Source of the DNA: an uncultured Bacillota bacterium
GTDB lineage: Bacteria; Bacillota; Clostridia; Lachnospirales; Lachnospiraceae
Length of the DNA stretch: 64,000 nt
NCBI GenBank assembly: GCA_905200905.1
Contig: CAJKMA010000006.1
Coordinates: forward strand, 1-64,000
Direction: 5' to 3'
Made by a program: the position numbers and the translations under genes. Within the stretch, counting starts at the first letter, position 1; every line of letters starts with the position of its first letter. The notes beneath the pieces are model-generated. The model worked only from the letters and a program-made list of their open reading frames with translations, was not told the origin of the DNA and ran no database searches. This document shows, piece by piece, positions 43,558 through 52,535 of this stretch.

Positions 43558-43570
43558 AAGTTTCTTAAAT

Positions 43571-45178
43571 TTATCTATCCCATTTATCACATAAAGAATT
43601 AATTTGATCTGCAAATCTTGCCAAATCCTTATTTGCTCCGCCTTCATTATTGCGAATTACTGTCATTAAACGCTGTCCTGCTGCCAGAAGCCTTGCAAAT
43701 ACACCCGCTGCTTTTCTACTCTTAGCTTTCTGCTCTGCACGTTTTACCACAATTCCTACGGTCTGTTTCACCACTTCGTTGGTAAGCAAATCTACCTCTG
43801 TTCCACTGTAGGGAGCCAATGCACAGTACCCTAATTCATCTTCCAGACGCTTTGCAAAAATATCACAAACCTGATCATCACCATGAGCCACAAACACCCG
43901 CTTAGGTTTTTCTTTAAACGCTGACGCCCACTTCATAAGCCCCTGATTGTCTGCATGACCGCTGATACCAGGAAGCCTGATAATCTCAGCATTTACATGA
44001 ACATCTTCTCCGAAAATCCTGACATCCTGAGCGCCTTCTACCAAGGCTCTCCCAAGAGTTCCAACCGCCTGATATCCCACAAATAAAATTGTACTTTCAC
44101 TTCTCCAAAGGTTGTGCTTTAAATGATGTTTAATTCGTCCTGCATCGCACATACCACTGGCAGAAAGTATTACCTTGGGTTTATCATCAAAATTAATGGC
44201 TCTGGATTCATCACTGGTGATGGATAGCCGTAATCCTGGGAATGTAATGGGATTAATTCCTTTTTCAATGAGTTCCATGGCTTCTTCATCATAACATTCT
44301 GTATAATGTTCTTTAAAAATACTGGTTGCCTGTACTGCCAACGGACTATCCACAAACACTTCAAATCCTGGAAACTCTGGAAGCAAATGATCTTCCTTAA
44401 TTTTTCTCAGAAAATACAGCATTTCCTGTGTACGTCCTACTGCAAAAGAAGGAATTACCACATTTCCTCCTCTTAAAAATGTCTTTCTAATGACTTTGGT
44501 AAGCTCCTCCACATACAGCGGCTTTTCTCCATGGCTTCTGTCTCCATAAGTGGATTCCATCACTACATAATCCGCACTCTCAATATATGTAGGATCCTTT
44601 ATCAGCGGTTGATCGAGATTTCCAATATCCCCAGAAAATACAATCTTACGTTCTTCCCCATCCTCAGTAATCCAAAGCTCAATACTGGCAGAGCCAAGTA
44701 AATGTCCTGCATCTACAAAACGGACTCTGATTCCTTCTGCCAGTTCAATCACTTTGTTATACTCACATTCTGCAAACAATTGAATGGAGCCCAGGGCATC
44801 TTCCATGGTGTATGCCGGTACAAATTCCGGCTGTCCATTCCTTCTGCCCTTCCGGTTTCTCCATTCAGCTTCAAACATCTGAATATGAGCGCTGTCGCGG
44901 AGCATAATGTCACATAAATCACAAGTTGCAGAGGTTGCATAAATGGGACCACGGAAACCTTTAGCATAAGCTAGAGGAAAGTTGCCTGAATGGTCAATAT
45001 GGGCATGGGTCAAAAGTGCAAAGTCCACATCTGACAGAGCCACCGGAATATCCTGATTTTCATACTGATCTGGCCCTTGTTCCATACCACAGTCAACAAT
45101 AAACTTCTTACCTGCCGCTTCCAAATAATAACAGCTTCCCGTTACCTCATGAGCAGCACCTATAAACGTCAACTTCAT
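43571..45178 (-). CDS. Metallo-beta-lactamase/beta-CASP RNA-processing hydrolase
   Basis: Probable ribonuclease or RNA-modifying hydrolase of 535 residues. It has the zinc motif THAHIDHSG (about 57-65), further ligands in VDAGHLLGS and FSGDIGN, a beta-CASP insert (VVIPSFAVGRTQEMLYFL) and the C-terminal RMMBL domain with RLPGISGHADNQGL. This matches prokaryotic CPSF-like proteins rather than RNase J. The ATG at 45178 follows AAAGGGGG, a ribosome site that is also part of a terminator stem (45183-45244). Confidence 0.9.
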   Translation of the reverse strand: MKLTFIGAAHEVTGSCYYLEAAGKKFIVDCGMEQGPDQYENQDIPVALSDVDFALLTHAHIDHSGNFPLAYAKGFRGPIYATSATCDLCDIMLRDSAHIQMFEAEWRNRKGRRNGQPEFVPAYTMEDALGSIQLFAECEYNKVIELAEGIRVRFVDAGHLLGSASIELWITEDGEERKIVFSGDIGNLDQPLIKDPTYIESADYVVMESTYGDRSHGEKPLYVEELTKVIRKTFLRGGNVVIPSFAVGRTQEMLYFLRKIKEDHLLPEFPGFEVFVDSPLAVQATSIFKEHYTECYDEEAMELIEKGINPITFPGLRLSITSDESRAINFDDKPKVILSASGMCDAGRIKHHLKHNLWRSESTILFVGYQAVGTLGRALVEGAQDVRIFGEDVHVNAEIIRLPGISGHADNQGLMKWASAFKEKPKRVFVAHGDDQVCDIFAKRLEDELGYCALAPYSGTEVDLLTNEVVKQTVGIVVKRAEQKAKSRKAAGVFARLLAAGQRLMTVIRNNEGGANKDLARFADQINSLCDKWDR

Positions 45179-45182
45179 AAAG

Positions 45183-45244
45183 AAAACCCCCTTTGCTGTA
45201 TAATAAATGTCATACTAATATTATACAACACATAAGGGGGTTTT
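45183..45244 (-). terminator. Terminator hairpin enclosing the beta-CASP gene promoter
   Basis: Arms AAAACCCCCTT (45183-45193) and AAGGGGGTTTT (45234-45244), with inner arms GTATAATA/TATTATAC (45198-45205, 45219-45226). On the minus strand it follows the secreted protein gene and is trailed by a T-rich stretch. Confidence 0.7.
45200..45228 (-). promoter_or_regulatory. Promoter of the beta-CASP gene inside the hairpin
   Basis: Minus strand TTGTAT (45223-45228), 17-bp spacer, TATTAT (45200-45205). The predicted mRNA starts within the hairpin and has a leader of only about 15 nt. Confidence 0.6.
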
Positions 45245-45285
45245 GATAGGGGGATGAAGATTAAATTTGTGTGGGAAAATAAAAA

Positions 45286-45771
45286 TTAGTCTATCCAGAT
45301 TCCATCAGTAACTGGAGACTTGCTTTCGCTTGTACTACCTTTATATGCAACGCATGCCGCCTTTACCCTGTAATAATATCCTTTGGTCACAGACACATTA
45401 TAACTTTTAGTTAGTAAAGAATGATTATATTTTGTCTCTGAAAAATATTTAACATCCTTCCATGAACCATTAGAATATCTCTGTAACGTGAGTTTTAGCA
45501 CTAATTTGTCACAGATAACGCCCCCTAAAACTGCACCGGATACATTAACTACTCCATTGCCATTATTGGCAATACTAGCTGTTCCATTATTTAAAATATT
45601 TCCTTTTATAAGGTTTTCTAAACTTACAGTAGACTCATTTAAATTGGTTAATTCTGAACCGTCCACTATCTCTCCTAAACTTTGTATATCTGCTGCATAG
45701 GTATTGATTCCCATACAAAAAAATAACATTAAACTAAAAATTACACTTATTAATTTTTTATAGTGTCGCAT
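45286..45771 (-). CDS. Secreted hypothetical protein
   Basis: 161 residues with a clear Sec signal peptide (KKLISVIFSLMLFFCMGINTYA, split by the Phe-rich core; cleavage likely after TYA at about 26). The mature part contains a Asn/Gly-rich stretch (GNILNNGTASIANNGNG) and a predicted beta-rich C-terminus with Tyr pairs (VSVTKGYYYRVKAACVAYKG). No known domain recognised; the pattern resembles small DUF6147-like secreted proteins of Firmicutes, but I cannot confirm. It lies 16 nt after the DUF4367 gene and probably shares its transcript. The start ATG at 45771 has GGAG 6 nt upstream. Confidence 0.65.
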   Translation of the reverse strand: MRHYKKLISVIFSLMLFFCMGINTYAADIQSLGEIVDGSELTNLNESTVSLENLIKGNILNNGTASIANNGNGVVNVSGAVLGGVICDKLVLKLTLQRYSNGSWKDVKYFSETKYNHSLLTKSYNVSVTKGYYYRVKAACVAYKGSTSESKSPVTDGIWID

Positions 45772-45787
45772 CACTTTCTCCTTAATC

Positions 45788-46675
45788 TTAGTACATAATT
45801 TCTTTTGCTAATTTACTCATTTCTTCTTTATTCATTTTACCTAAAAATTCACAATGCGTATTTTTGTAATTCCATTTTAGGCTATAAGTAGGTTCTGTGT
45901 CCTCTTCCTCAAAAATTTCCCATAGTGTACACGTTAAATTTGCAGTCAAGTTACTCTCTATGTCCCCTAAGTGACTACCTGAGTCTTCCTGTGTTATCCT
46001 ACTAATTTCTTTCTCATTGACAAAAATACTCAAATATAAAATTTGTTCTCCATACGCATATCTTACAAACGCATGTTGTGCATCTACATCTAGAATATAG
46101 TCTAAATACTCCATCCCACCAGGACTATAAAAAAATCTAGGCATCTTTATATTAAATGTATTTTCGATATCCTGATATGCTTGTACCTCTGTCCTGTCAC
46201 TTTCCAAAACTTCTACATTATTAAGTTTTGTATTCACATCGTTCCCAAACAGCTTATTAACTTCCTGCATAATATATGCCCTATTTGCCTCACTGCTCAT
46301 GGAAACTCCAAAAATACCAATGACAGCCGCTGCAGCCACGGCTGACCACTTCATCACCCTTTTCCTGATTGCAATTTTCTTGGTTTTGTACATTTTCTTT
46401 TTTGTTTTGCTCTGATTTTTCTGGCTATCCGCCATTGGAATTGTATTTTCTTTTTCTATAATCAGGCCTCTTTCCCTGGCTTTTGCCAAAAGTACCTGAA
46501 ATTGTTCTTCTGTTGGCTCCCATTCCTCTTTATCCGGAATATCTCGTATCTCTCTTTCAATCAATACTGCTTCTTCCATATCTTCAGGACTGTATTCGCC
46601 ATTGAAATTCTCGTCATACTGGTCCTGGGCAGAAAGAGTTTGTATTCTGTTATTTTTCTCAGTTATTTTGCCCAT
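45788..46675 (-). CDS. DUF4367-like membrane protein, putative anti-sigma factor
   Basis: 295 residues. A hydrophilic cytoplasmic N-terminus (about 1-110) with an acidic EREIRDIPDKEEWEPTEEQF is followed by one membrane helix (about 111-130, MKWSAVAAAAVIGIFGVSMS) and an extracytoplasmic C-terminal domain of DUF4367 type (about 165-295). This layout is common for anti-sigma-like partners of ECF sigma factors in Firmicutes. A sigma factor lies 1.2 kb away on the same strand, with only murG (opposite strand) between. Pairing is inferred. Confidence 0.7.
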   Translation of the reverse strand: MGKITEKNNRIQTLSAQDQYDENFNGEYSPEDMEEAVLIEREIRDIPDKEEWEPTEEQFQVLLAKARERGLIIEKENTIPMADSQKNQSKTKKKMYKTKKIAIRKRVMKWSAVAAAAVIGIFGVSMSSEANRAYIMQEVNKLFGNDVNTKLNNVEVLESDRTEVQAYQDIENTFNIKMPRFFYSPGGMEYLDYILDVDAQHAFVRYAYGEQILYLSIFVNEKEISRITQEDSGSHLGDIESNLTANLTCTLWEIFEEEDTEPTYSLKWNYKNTHCEFLGKMNKEEMSKLAKEIMY

Positions 46676-46761
46676 GAAACTCCTATCTTTCCTTGACTTT
46701 TTCTGACAAGTGTATCATATTATCTTATAGTTACTATTTTGAACAAATCAGGAGGAACACC

Positions 46762-47829
46762 ATGAAACATATCGTACTTACCGGCGGAGGGACTGCCGGA
46801 CACGTTACCCCAAATATAGCCATGATTCCACGTTTAAAAGAACTGGGATATAAAATTTCCTATATTGGTTCTTATGATGGAATCGAAAAAAAACTAATCG
46901 AAGAACTGGACATTCCCTATTATGGAATTTCATCCGGTAAACTTAGACGCTATTTCGATGTTAAAAATTTTACTGATCCATTCAAAGTTATGAAAGGTCT
47001 TTTTGAAGCTAAAAAATTAATGAAACAGTTAAAACCTGACGTTGTCTTTTCCAAAGGAGGGTTTGTAACCGTTCCTGTAGTAGTGGCTGCCAGCAGAAAA
47101 AAAATCCCCACTTTTATCCACGAATCTGACATGACTCCAGGTCTGGCTAACAAATTATCCATTCCATTTGCCACAAAAGTATGCTGTAACTTTCCAGAAA
47201 CCGTGTCACATCTCCCAGCAGATAAAGCTGTCCTCACTGGAACACCTATCCGTCAGGAATTATTAACTGGAGATCCTGAAAAGGCTTTGGAATTTACTGG
47301 ATTTACTCCAGATAAACCTGTGATTCTGGTTATTGGCGGAAGTCTTGGCGCTGTTGCTGTCAATGATGCTGTAAGAGCCATTCTTCCTGAACTTTTAAAA
47401 GAATTCCAGGTAATTCACCTTTGTGGAAAGGATAAACTGGATGAAAGTTTAAAAAACACACAAGGATATGTCCAATATGAATATATCAAAAAAGAACTGG
47501 CTGATTTATTTGCTCTGTCCAGTATTGTAATCTCCCGTGCAGGCGCAAACGCAATCTGCGAATTAAGCGCCCTGAATAAGCCCAATCTTCTGATTCCTCT
47601 TTCTGCTCGTGCCAGCCGAGGTGACCAAATTCTAAATGCTCGTTCCTTTGAACGTCTTGGCTATAGTAAGGTACTGGAAGAGGAAGAAATTACAAACGAC
47701 ATTCTTCTGGATGCTATTCACGATTTATATGAAAATCGTGAAACATACATCACTGCTATGTCTTCCAGCAAACACAAGGATTCTATTGAACAGATTGTAC
47801 AGCTATTTGAAGAGGCTGTAAGCAAATAA
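46762..47829 (+). CDS. murG: UDP-N-acetylglucosamine transferase MurG
   Basis: Membrane-associated glycosyltransferase making lipid II from lipid I. The 355 residues have the N-terminal G-loop [13 protein letters not shown] (about 5-17), [15 protein letters not shown], and the C-terminal UDP-GlcNAc region [11 protein letters not shown] and [19 protein letters not shown]. The ATG at 46762 follows AGGAGG by 6 nt; the frame extends upstream without further ribosome sites. It stands alone rather than in a division-cell wall cluster, and its orientation opposes both flanking genes. Confidence 0.95.
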   Translation: MKHIVLTGGGTAGHVTPNIAMIPRLKELGYKISYIGSYDGIEKKLIEELDIPYYGISSGKLRRYFDVKNFTDPFKVMKGLFEAKKLMKQLKPDVVFSKGGFVTVPVVVAASRKKIPTFIHESDMTPGLANKLSIPFATKVCCNFPETVSHLPADKAVLTGTPIRQELLTGDPEKALEFTGFTPDKPVILVIGGSLGAVAVNDAVRAILPELLKEFQVIHLCGKDKLDESLKNTQGYVQYEYIKKELADLFALSSIVISRAGANAICELSALNKPNLLIPLSARASRGDQILNARSFERLGYSKVLEEEEITNDILLDAIHDLYENRETYITAMSSSKHKDSIEQIVQLFEEAVSK

Positions 47830-47838
47830 TCTTAATAG

Positions 47839-48399
47839 CTATAAATCTTTAAACTTGTCTTTATAATGCTTTTGAATCCAAACTCTTATCCTGTGCTTCT
47901 TGGCTCTCAAACTTTCTACTGAGATGCCAAGAGCACGTGCGATATCTTCTGATTTCTCATCTCTTAAAATACCTCTTTTCAGGATTTCATACCAATCTGT
48001 ATTCTTTATTTTAAACTCAGCCAGTAACTTATCTGCAAGCTCCCAAAACTCCAGCTTACGCATAATTTCCTCTTCCATGGTAATTTCTGCATAGTTTCTG
48101 TTGGATATCCAGACGCTGTTGCTGTCTTTTAAATTTTCTTCTGTTTCCAAAATAGATGCTGTTACTTCATGCACCTGATATGATTTTCTACAAAAATCAA
48201 TAGCCTTTCTTTTTGCGGTTACAATCAGCCACTGTTTATAATACTCTTCCTTTAAGGTATCTTCCTTCTCACAAAATGAAAGAAACACTTCCTGGCAGAT
48301 ATCCTCTGAAAAGTCAGCATCATTTAATACGCTATATATAACCTTTCTCACTAATTGATAATAATTTTGATAGATTGTACGGAACTTGTCTTCTGTCAT
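47839..48399 (-). CDS. ECF-like RNA polymerase sigma factor
   Basis: Alternative sigma-70 family factor of about 186 residues. Region 2 is visible as DFSEDICQEVFLSFCEKED and YYKQWLIVTAKRKAIDFCRK (about 30-75). Region 4 is a C-terminal helix-turn-helix with RDEKSEDIARALGISVESLR. Its likely membrane partner is the DUF4367 protein. The start is uncertain: ATG at 48399 or a TTG at 48411, the latter only 3 nt from the HIT gene's stop. It is transcribed from the same strand behind the HIT gene. Confidence 0.85.
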   Translation of the reverse strand: MTEDKFRTIYQNYYQLVRKVIYSVLNDADFSEDICQEVFLSFCEKEDTLKEEYYKQWLIVTAKRKAIDFCRKSYQVHEVTASILETEENLKDSNSVWISNRNYAEITMEEEIMRKLEFWELADKLLAEFKIKNTDWYEILKRGILRDEKSEDIARALGISVESLRAKKHRIRVWIQKHYKDKFKDL

Positions 48400-48414
48400 T
48401 TTTTCATCCAACTT

Positions 48415-48822
48415 TTATTCCATAAGAAATTTTTCTAATATTTCGTCTCTATCCTCTGAAGTCAATGTTCCAGGAGTCCAGGTAATTCCTGCTTGATCTC
48501 CCGCTGTTCTTGGTATCAAATGCATATGAAAATGAAATACCGTCTGTCCTGCTGCTTCACCATTGTTCTGCACAATGTTATAGCCATCACATTTTAGAAT
48601 ATCTTTCATTTTCGTTACAATTTTCTTTGCCAAAACCATAGCATGCGCTGCCGTCTCATCTGGCAGCTCGTAAATATTTGCATAGTGAGCTTTTGGCAAA
48701 ATCAGAGCATGTCCTTTGTTTGCAGGGCCCAAATCCAGAATAACTCTGAATTCCTCATCCTCATACAGAGTGGCCGAAGGGATTTCTCCCTTTGCAATCT
48801 TACAAAATATACAATTTTCCAT
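48415..48822 (-). CDS. HIT family nucleotide hydrolase
   Basis: Hydrolase or transferase of nucleotides such as AMP-lysine or dinucleoside polyphosphates; cytosolic. The 135 residues carry the zinc-binding Cys pair CIFCKI (4-7) and the histidine triad HFHMHLIP with His97, His99 and His101. The ATG at 48822 follows AAAGGAG; the longer frame to 48900 is not supported. Same orientation as the sigma factor gene downstream, but the functional link is unclear. Confidence 0.93.
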   Translation of the reverse strand: MENCIFCKIAKGEIPSATLYEDEEFRVILDLGPANKGHALILPKAHYANIYELPDETAAHAMVLAKKIVTKMKDILKCDGYNIVQNNGEAAGQTVFHFHMHLIPRTAGDQAGITWTPGTLTSEDRDEILEKFLME

Positions 48823-48884
48823 TTTTCTATTTCTCCTTTCATTTATATATCCGAAATTAACAAAGCAAATGTTACGCAAACTTT

Positions 48885-48891
48885 TGTCGAA
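48885..48891 (+). promoter_or_regulatory. Possible Spo0A (0A) box before the orphan kinase gene
   Basis: TGTCGAA, within TTTTGTCGAATTT, matches the 0A-box core exactly and lies 3 bp before a TTGACA (48894-48899). A 7-mer will occur by chance several times in a window this size. Confidence 0.35.
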
Positions 48892-48973
48892 TTTTGACAT
48901 TTTTTGTAAAAATCTTTTATTTGATATTTAAAATCAACAGTGTTACACTATCAAATGGAAAAGGGAGGATATT

Positions 48974-49702
48974 ATGGCAATACAAACCAATCAATCAAAT
49001 ACTTTAACATCGTCAGAACAAAATTCAGATTATAAAGCACTTTACGAAGATTTATTATCTCAACATCAAATGATACTATCGCTTATTTCACATGAAGTCC
49101 GCAATCCTGTAACCTTAATCAATAGTTTTCTACAATTACTGGAATCTCATCACCCTGAACTTTCCCAGGATTATTATTGGCTCAAAGTCATGGAAAACAT
49201 GGACTTTCTGAAATATCTGTTGGAGGAATTTTCGGAATTTAACAATTCAAAGACTCTTCGCACACAAGAATTAGATTTAGCACAAGTTTTCCGTGAAACT
49301 ATTGAATCTGCTGTTCCGTCTATGCAATCCCAAAATATCACCATCACCTTGAATATGGAATCTGATATTCCGACACTAAAGGCAGATAAAATAAAATTAA
49401 AACAACTTATTTTGAATCTCCTTAGAAATGCAGGAGAAGCTATTTCAAATCAGGGTACGATTGCCTGTTCACTGAGATACGAAAGAAATAACATTCTTAT
49501 GTCTATTCAGGACAGTGGTTCCGGAATTCCAGAAGAATATAAAGAAAATTTATTTGTCCCATTCGTTACACACAAACAAGAGGGAACTGGTCTTGGACTT
49601 GCAATTTGTAAACGAATTGCTGAAGCCCACCAGGGAAGTATTTCCTATTATTCCCAACCTGGAAAGGGTACAAAATTCACAGTACTTCTGCCTGTGAAAT
49701 AA
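48974..49702 (+). CDS. Orphan soluble sensor histidine kinase
   Basis: 242 residues without membrane helices. A polar N-terminus (about 1-30) is followed by a HisKA dimerisation domain with His40 in LISHEVRNPVTLINS and an ATPase domain with N box LNLLRNAGEAI, G1 DSGSGIPEEY, and G2 GTGLGLAICKRIAEAHQGSI. No PAS, GAF or other sensor domain is visible. No response regulator is adjacent, as for kinases feeding Spo0A or Spo0F; that target is inference. GGGAGG lies before the ATG. Confidence 0.88.
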   Translation: MAIQTNQSNTLTSSEQNSDYKALYEDLLSQHQMILSLISHEVRNPVTLINSFLQLLESHHPELSQDYYWLKVMENMDFLKYLLEEFSEFNNSKTLRTQELDLAQVFRETIESAVPSMQSQNITITLNMESDIPTLKADKIKLKQLILNLLRNAGEAISNQGTIACSLRYERNNILMSIQDSGSGIPEEYKENLFVPFVTHKQEGTGLGLAICKRIAEAHQGSISYYSQPGKGTKFTVLLPVK

Positions 49703-49707
49703 TTTCC

Positions 49708-50346
49708 TCAATACCGTGTTCTTGGCTTACGGTATAGCAAGATTCCAAGAAACAAACCGCAAATCAACCCGCCAAAATGCGCCGCATTGTCAATTCCCAC
49801 ACTGGTGACACCGTGATAAAGACTTAAAGCAGCCATGAGCACTAACTGTCGGACTGTAAAGTTTTCTATCCGTCCTTTATTTACCAAAACTACATAAATC
49901 AACGCACCAATCACAGCAAATACAGCTCCTGATGCTCCTGCGGAAACCACCTCTTGTCCTTGTTTTAGTTCTACAAATAGGGACAGGAGATTGGCTCCCA
50001 CACCTCCTGCCATATAGACAAAGGCATATTTCCATCTACCTAAATTTCGCTCCAGACAGTCCCCAAGAAAAAACAGCACCAACATATTATTCCCAAGATG
50101 CTGAATGCCAAAATGCAGGAACATGGATGTAACCAAGCGATAGTATTCTCTTCCCTGTACAATTGCAGGGGCATATGCAGCACCCCATTGGTACATATGG
50201 CTAGTAGATAAAGCCGATCCAGTCAACTCTACAGCAAAAAACACTAGAAGGTTTGCCAAAATTAAGAAGGTATTCACAGGAACACGTTTTCTATTTCTAA
50301 CAAACCGTTGAAAATCACTTTCTCTTCGATATTCGTATGGATTCAT
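49708..50346 (-). CDS. Rhomboid intramembrane serine protease
   Basis: Cleaves membrane proteins within their helices. The 212 residues have six hydrophobic segments, catalytic Ser139 in GASGAVFAVIG and His190 in NAAHFGGLICG, plus the conserved HFGIQHLGNN loop (about 78-87). Full bacterial length. It is transcribed in the Tad direction, 62 nt after the FHA gene, with a good AGAGGGG ribosome site, so it may be the last gene of that operon; a substrate among pilus components is possible but unproven. Confidence 0.93.
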   Translation of the reverse strand: MNPYEYRRESDFQRFVRNRKRVPVNTFLILANLLVFFAVELTGSALSTSHMYQWGAAYAPAIVQGREYYRLVTSMFLHFGIQHLGNNMLVLFFLGDCLERNLGRWKYAFVYMAGGVGANLLSLFVELKQGQEVVSAGASGAVFAVIGALIYVVLVNKGRIENFTVRQLVLMAALSLYHGVTSVGIDNAAHFGGLICGLFLGILLYRKPRTRY

Positions 50347-50408
50347 GCGTTCCCCTCTTTAAAAGTTTTGTTTATTTAATGTGTTAATATTATAAAACTT
50401 TTTATTTC

Positions 50409-51674
50409 TTATTGCAACCCATAGCCTGTCTCTCTTAGTTCTTTTATACATACATATCGAAATTTTTTCTGTGCAAAAACAAGAATATCGCCATTCTTCA
50501 ACTCATATTCTTCCTCTGGATTTATCCATACTTCATTTAGCATTGTCCCATTTCTGGAATTTAAATCTATCAAAAAGTCTTTCCCTTCCCTGTGAATAAT
50601 TTTTCCATGCATTCTGCTGACTGTTGGAATTTCCAGACAAATATCTACATTTTCTCTCCACTTCCCTATAATTGTAATCTCTTTTTCTAATGCAAATTTT
50701 TTAGGAATCTCCCATTCTAATTCCTCTAAATATGCCCTCGGCATCCTAGTTTTTTGTAACAAAACTGTGGTTCCTGTTTCCTGCTCTGTCTCCTGCATCA
50801 ATACTTCTTCGTTCTCTTCACACATTCTTAATACAGAAGGAGGCTTCTTTTCCTCTTGTTTTTTCTTCCAAAAGAAACACCAACACCCAATACCTCCAAG
50901 TATTCCTGCAATTCCCAAAATACCTATCAGAAGATAAACACTGCCATATCTCCACCAATTTCGTACCAAAAGGAATATCACCGCTCCCATCACTATGATG
51001 AAAACTGGCCACAATTTCCCAAGGATACCTTCTGTTTCTTCCTCCTCTTCTTTATAAAAATCATCTAAAATCTTTTGTCTTTCCTGCTGATCCTCCACAT
51101 CATAATTTTTTTCCTCCCCCTCATACTCTTCTGTTTTTGTATTCATGTGTTCCTTCAAAAAGTCCATCTTTAGATTCGATTCCATAGATTCTTTGTACAC
51201 TCCATAGCCAAGTGTTACTGCTTGTTTATCCGTATGATCAATTTTGGGCAATAAATATTCCGTTAATTGTCTGAACTCCATCTCAATATTACCATGTATG
51301 CAAGGAATCCAAACAAAACAGTACCTATGCTCTCCTTTATCCTGAAAAATACAAGAAGGCTGCAAAAGTAAAAAGTCACGATTCAGTAAATATTCATCTA
51401 ATTTCTCCATAATGCGGAAAACCCCAAGAAACAGTTCTTCCAACTCCTTATAACCAAATTTTCTCTTTTCAAATAAATTCTGCAGACTTTGACAACCTGT
51501 AATTTCATAATAGAAAAATTCTTCTCCATTTATTTTTTGTACCTTACAGGGAAGAAGTCCTGGAACCTGATTTTCTAACAGCATACGAATCTGATAATTT
51601 TCTTCTATCTGAAGCTCTGTTCCCGCAATTACCATATAATTTTCACTCATACTTCTCTTATACCATATTTCCAT
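50409..51674 (-). CDS. DUF6382-FHA domain membrane protein of the Tad locus
   Basis: 421 residues. The N-terminal half (about 1-165) has the DUF6382 character: VIAGTELQIEENYQIRM and YYEITGCQSLQNLFEKRK. A charged linker and two membrane helices follow (about 222-238 and 246-270). The C-terminal FHA domain (about 320-415) is recognisable by VSRMHGKIIH and LIDLNSRNGTMLN, the phosphothreonine-binding face. It may recruit a phosphorylated partner to the pilus machine. It lies 22 nt after the last TadE-like gene. Confidence 0.78.
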   Translation of the reverse strand: MEIWYKRSMSENYMVIAGTELQIEENYQIRMLLENQVPGLLPCKVQKINGEEFFYYEITGCQSLQNLFEKRKFGYKELEELFLGVFRIMEKLDEYLLNRDFLLLQPSCIFQDKGEHRYCFVWIPCIHGNIEMEFRQLTEYLLPKIDHTDKQAVTLGYGVYKESMESNLKMDFLKEHMNTKTEEYEGEEKNYDVEDQQERQKILDDFYKEEEEETEGILGKLWPVFIIVMGAVIFLLVRNWWRYGSVYLLIGILGIAGILGGIGCWCFFWKKKQEEKKPPSVLRMCEENEEVLMQETEQETGTTVLLQKTRMPRAYLEELEWEIPKKFALEKEITIIGKWRENVDICLEIPTVSRMHGKIIHREGKDFLIDLNSRNGTMLNEVWINPEEEYELKNGDILVFAQKKFRYVCIKELRETGYGLQ

Positions 51675-51696
51675 CTGCTCCTTCCCTCCTTTGTTC

Positions 51697-52101
51697 TCAC
51701 TCTAATCCATTGGCTATTCTTCTTGCTTTTTGCACTTTCTCAATAAATAACACCGGTCTAATTACCTTACTTTTTACCACAGCTTTTCTTCGCCAGCTAA
51801 GATTTTGAAAAGGCAACTTTAGCTTCTTATCAAAAGAAACTGTGATTTCCCGTTTACTTCCAGATACTGTATAAGCATTCTCCCTAACTCCTGATGTTTC
51901 TCTTGCCTTCTGTACACCATCTGTTTTCCTGACAACTGCCATAGTACTGCCATAAACAGCAGTTTCACATGCTCCTGCTGTGTCCCACACTCTTTCATAG
52001 CTTCCTAATAAAAGTAAAAGGGATGCAAATAATATCAAGATCCACACTCCACTAATCATAGCCATTTCTATGGTATAACTTCCCTTTATCTTACATTCCA
52101 T
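51697..52101 (-). CDS. TadE-like pseudopilin (short)
   Basis: 134 residues. Prepilin-like N-terminus MECKIKGSYTIEMAMISGVW: cleavage after Gly7 would leave Ser at +1 and Glu at +5 (Glu12), then a hydrophobic helix to about residue 33. The rest is basic and beta-rich. The start ATG at 52101 overlaps the end of the preceding peptidase gene by 16 bp and has AGG nearby; the longer open frame to 52410 is not coding in that frame because it overlaps the peptidase. Minor pilus or assembly component. Confidence 0.75.
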   Translation of the reverse strand: MECKIKGSYTIEMAMISGVWILILFASLLLLLGSYERVWDTAGACETAVYGSTMAVVRKTDGVQKARETSGVRENAYTVSGSKREITVSFDKKLKLPFQNLSWRRKAVVKSKVIRPVLFIEKVQKARRIANGLE

Positions 52102-52535
52102 AATGCTGTACCTGCCATTCCCAAAAGCAAAAATGGAACAAATGCAATTTGACTGTTTCTGCTCCTCTTCCTTATTACTACCAAGTAAACCGCCACCCCA
52201 AACACACCAAATAATGCAATTCCAAGAATCCCCAGTATTTCCCAAAATCCCATAGAAAACCCTAAAATCAAGGTCAGATACCCATCTCCATATCCAATTG
52301 CTTCCTGGGATAATTTCCCCATAATCAACATCCCGATTCCTGGCAAAATTCCTGTTAGTATTCCTATCATCCACTCCAATATTTCTTTGTGTCCATCTAG
52401 AAAGCACCAAATTTCATAAATCACAATTACAATTGCATACAACCAGATTTTCCACAAAGAAATCTGCTTTTCTCTCCAGTCCTCCACACTGCAGATTCCT
52501 AACATCCCTATATGAATGAACCATCTTATTATCAT
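52086..52535 (-). CDS. A24 prepilin peptidase, second copy
   Basis: 149-residue membrane protease of the type IV prepilin peptidase family. The two catalytic aspartates are Asp19 (SVEDWREKQIS) and Asp84 in GYGDGYLTL, the GxGD motif. About five hydrophobic helices. The ATG at 52535 overlaps the upstream TGA as ATGA and follows GGAGG by 6 nt; an upstream ATG at 52550 is less likely. It is one of two such enzymes in this operon. Confidence 0.85.
   Translation of the reverse strand: MIIRWFIHIGMLGICSVEDWREKQISLWKIWLYAIVIVIYEIWCFLDGHKEILEWMIGILTGILPGIGMLIMGKLSQEAIGYGDGYLTLILGFSMGFWEILGILGIALFGVFGVAVYLVVIRKRSRNSQIAFVPFLLLGMAGTALWNVR

Noticed and set aside
52102..52410. Long upstream extension of the short TadE-like gene
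   Set aside because: The extension overlaps the second prepilin peptidase in another phase; the prepilin-like start at 52101 explains the protein.
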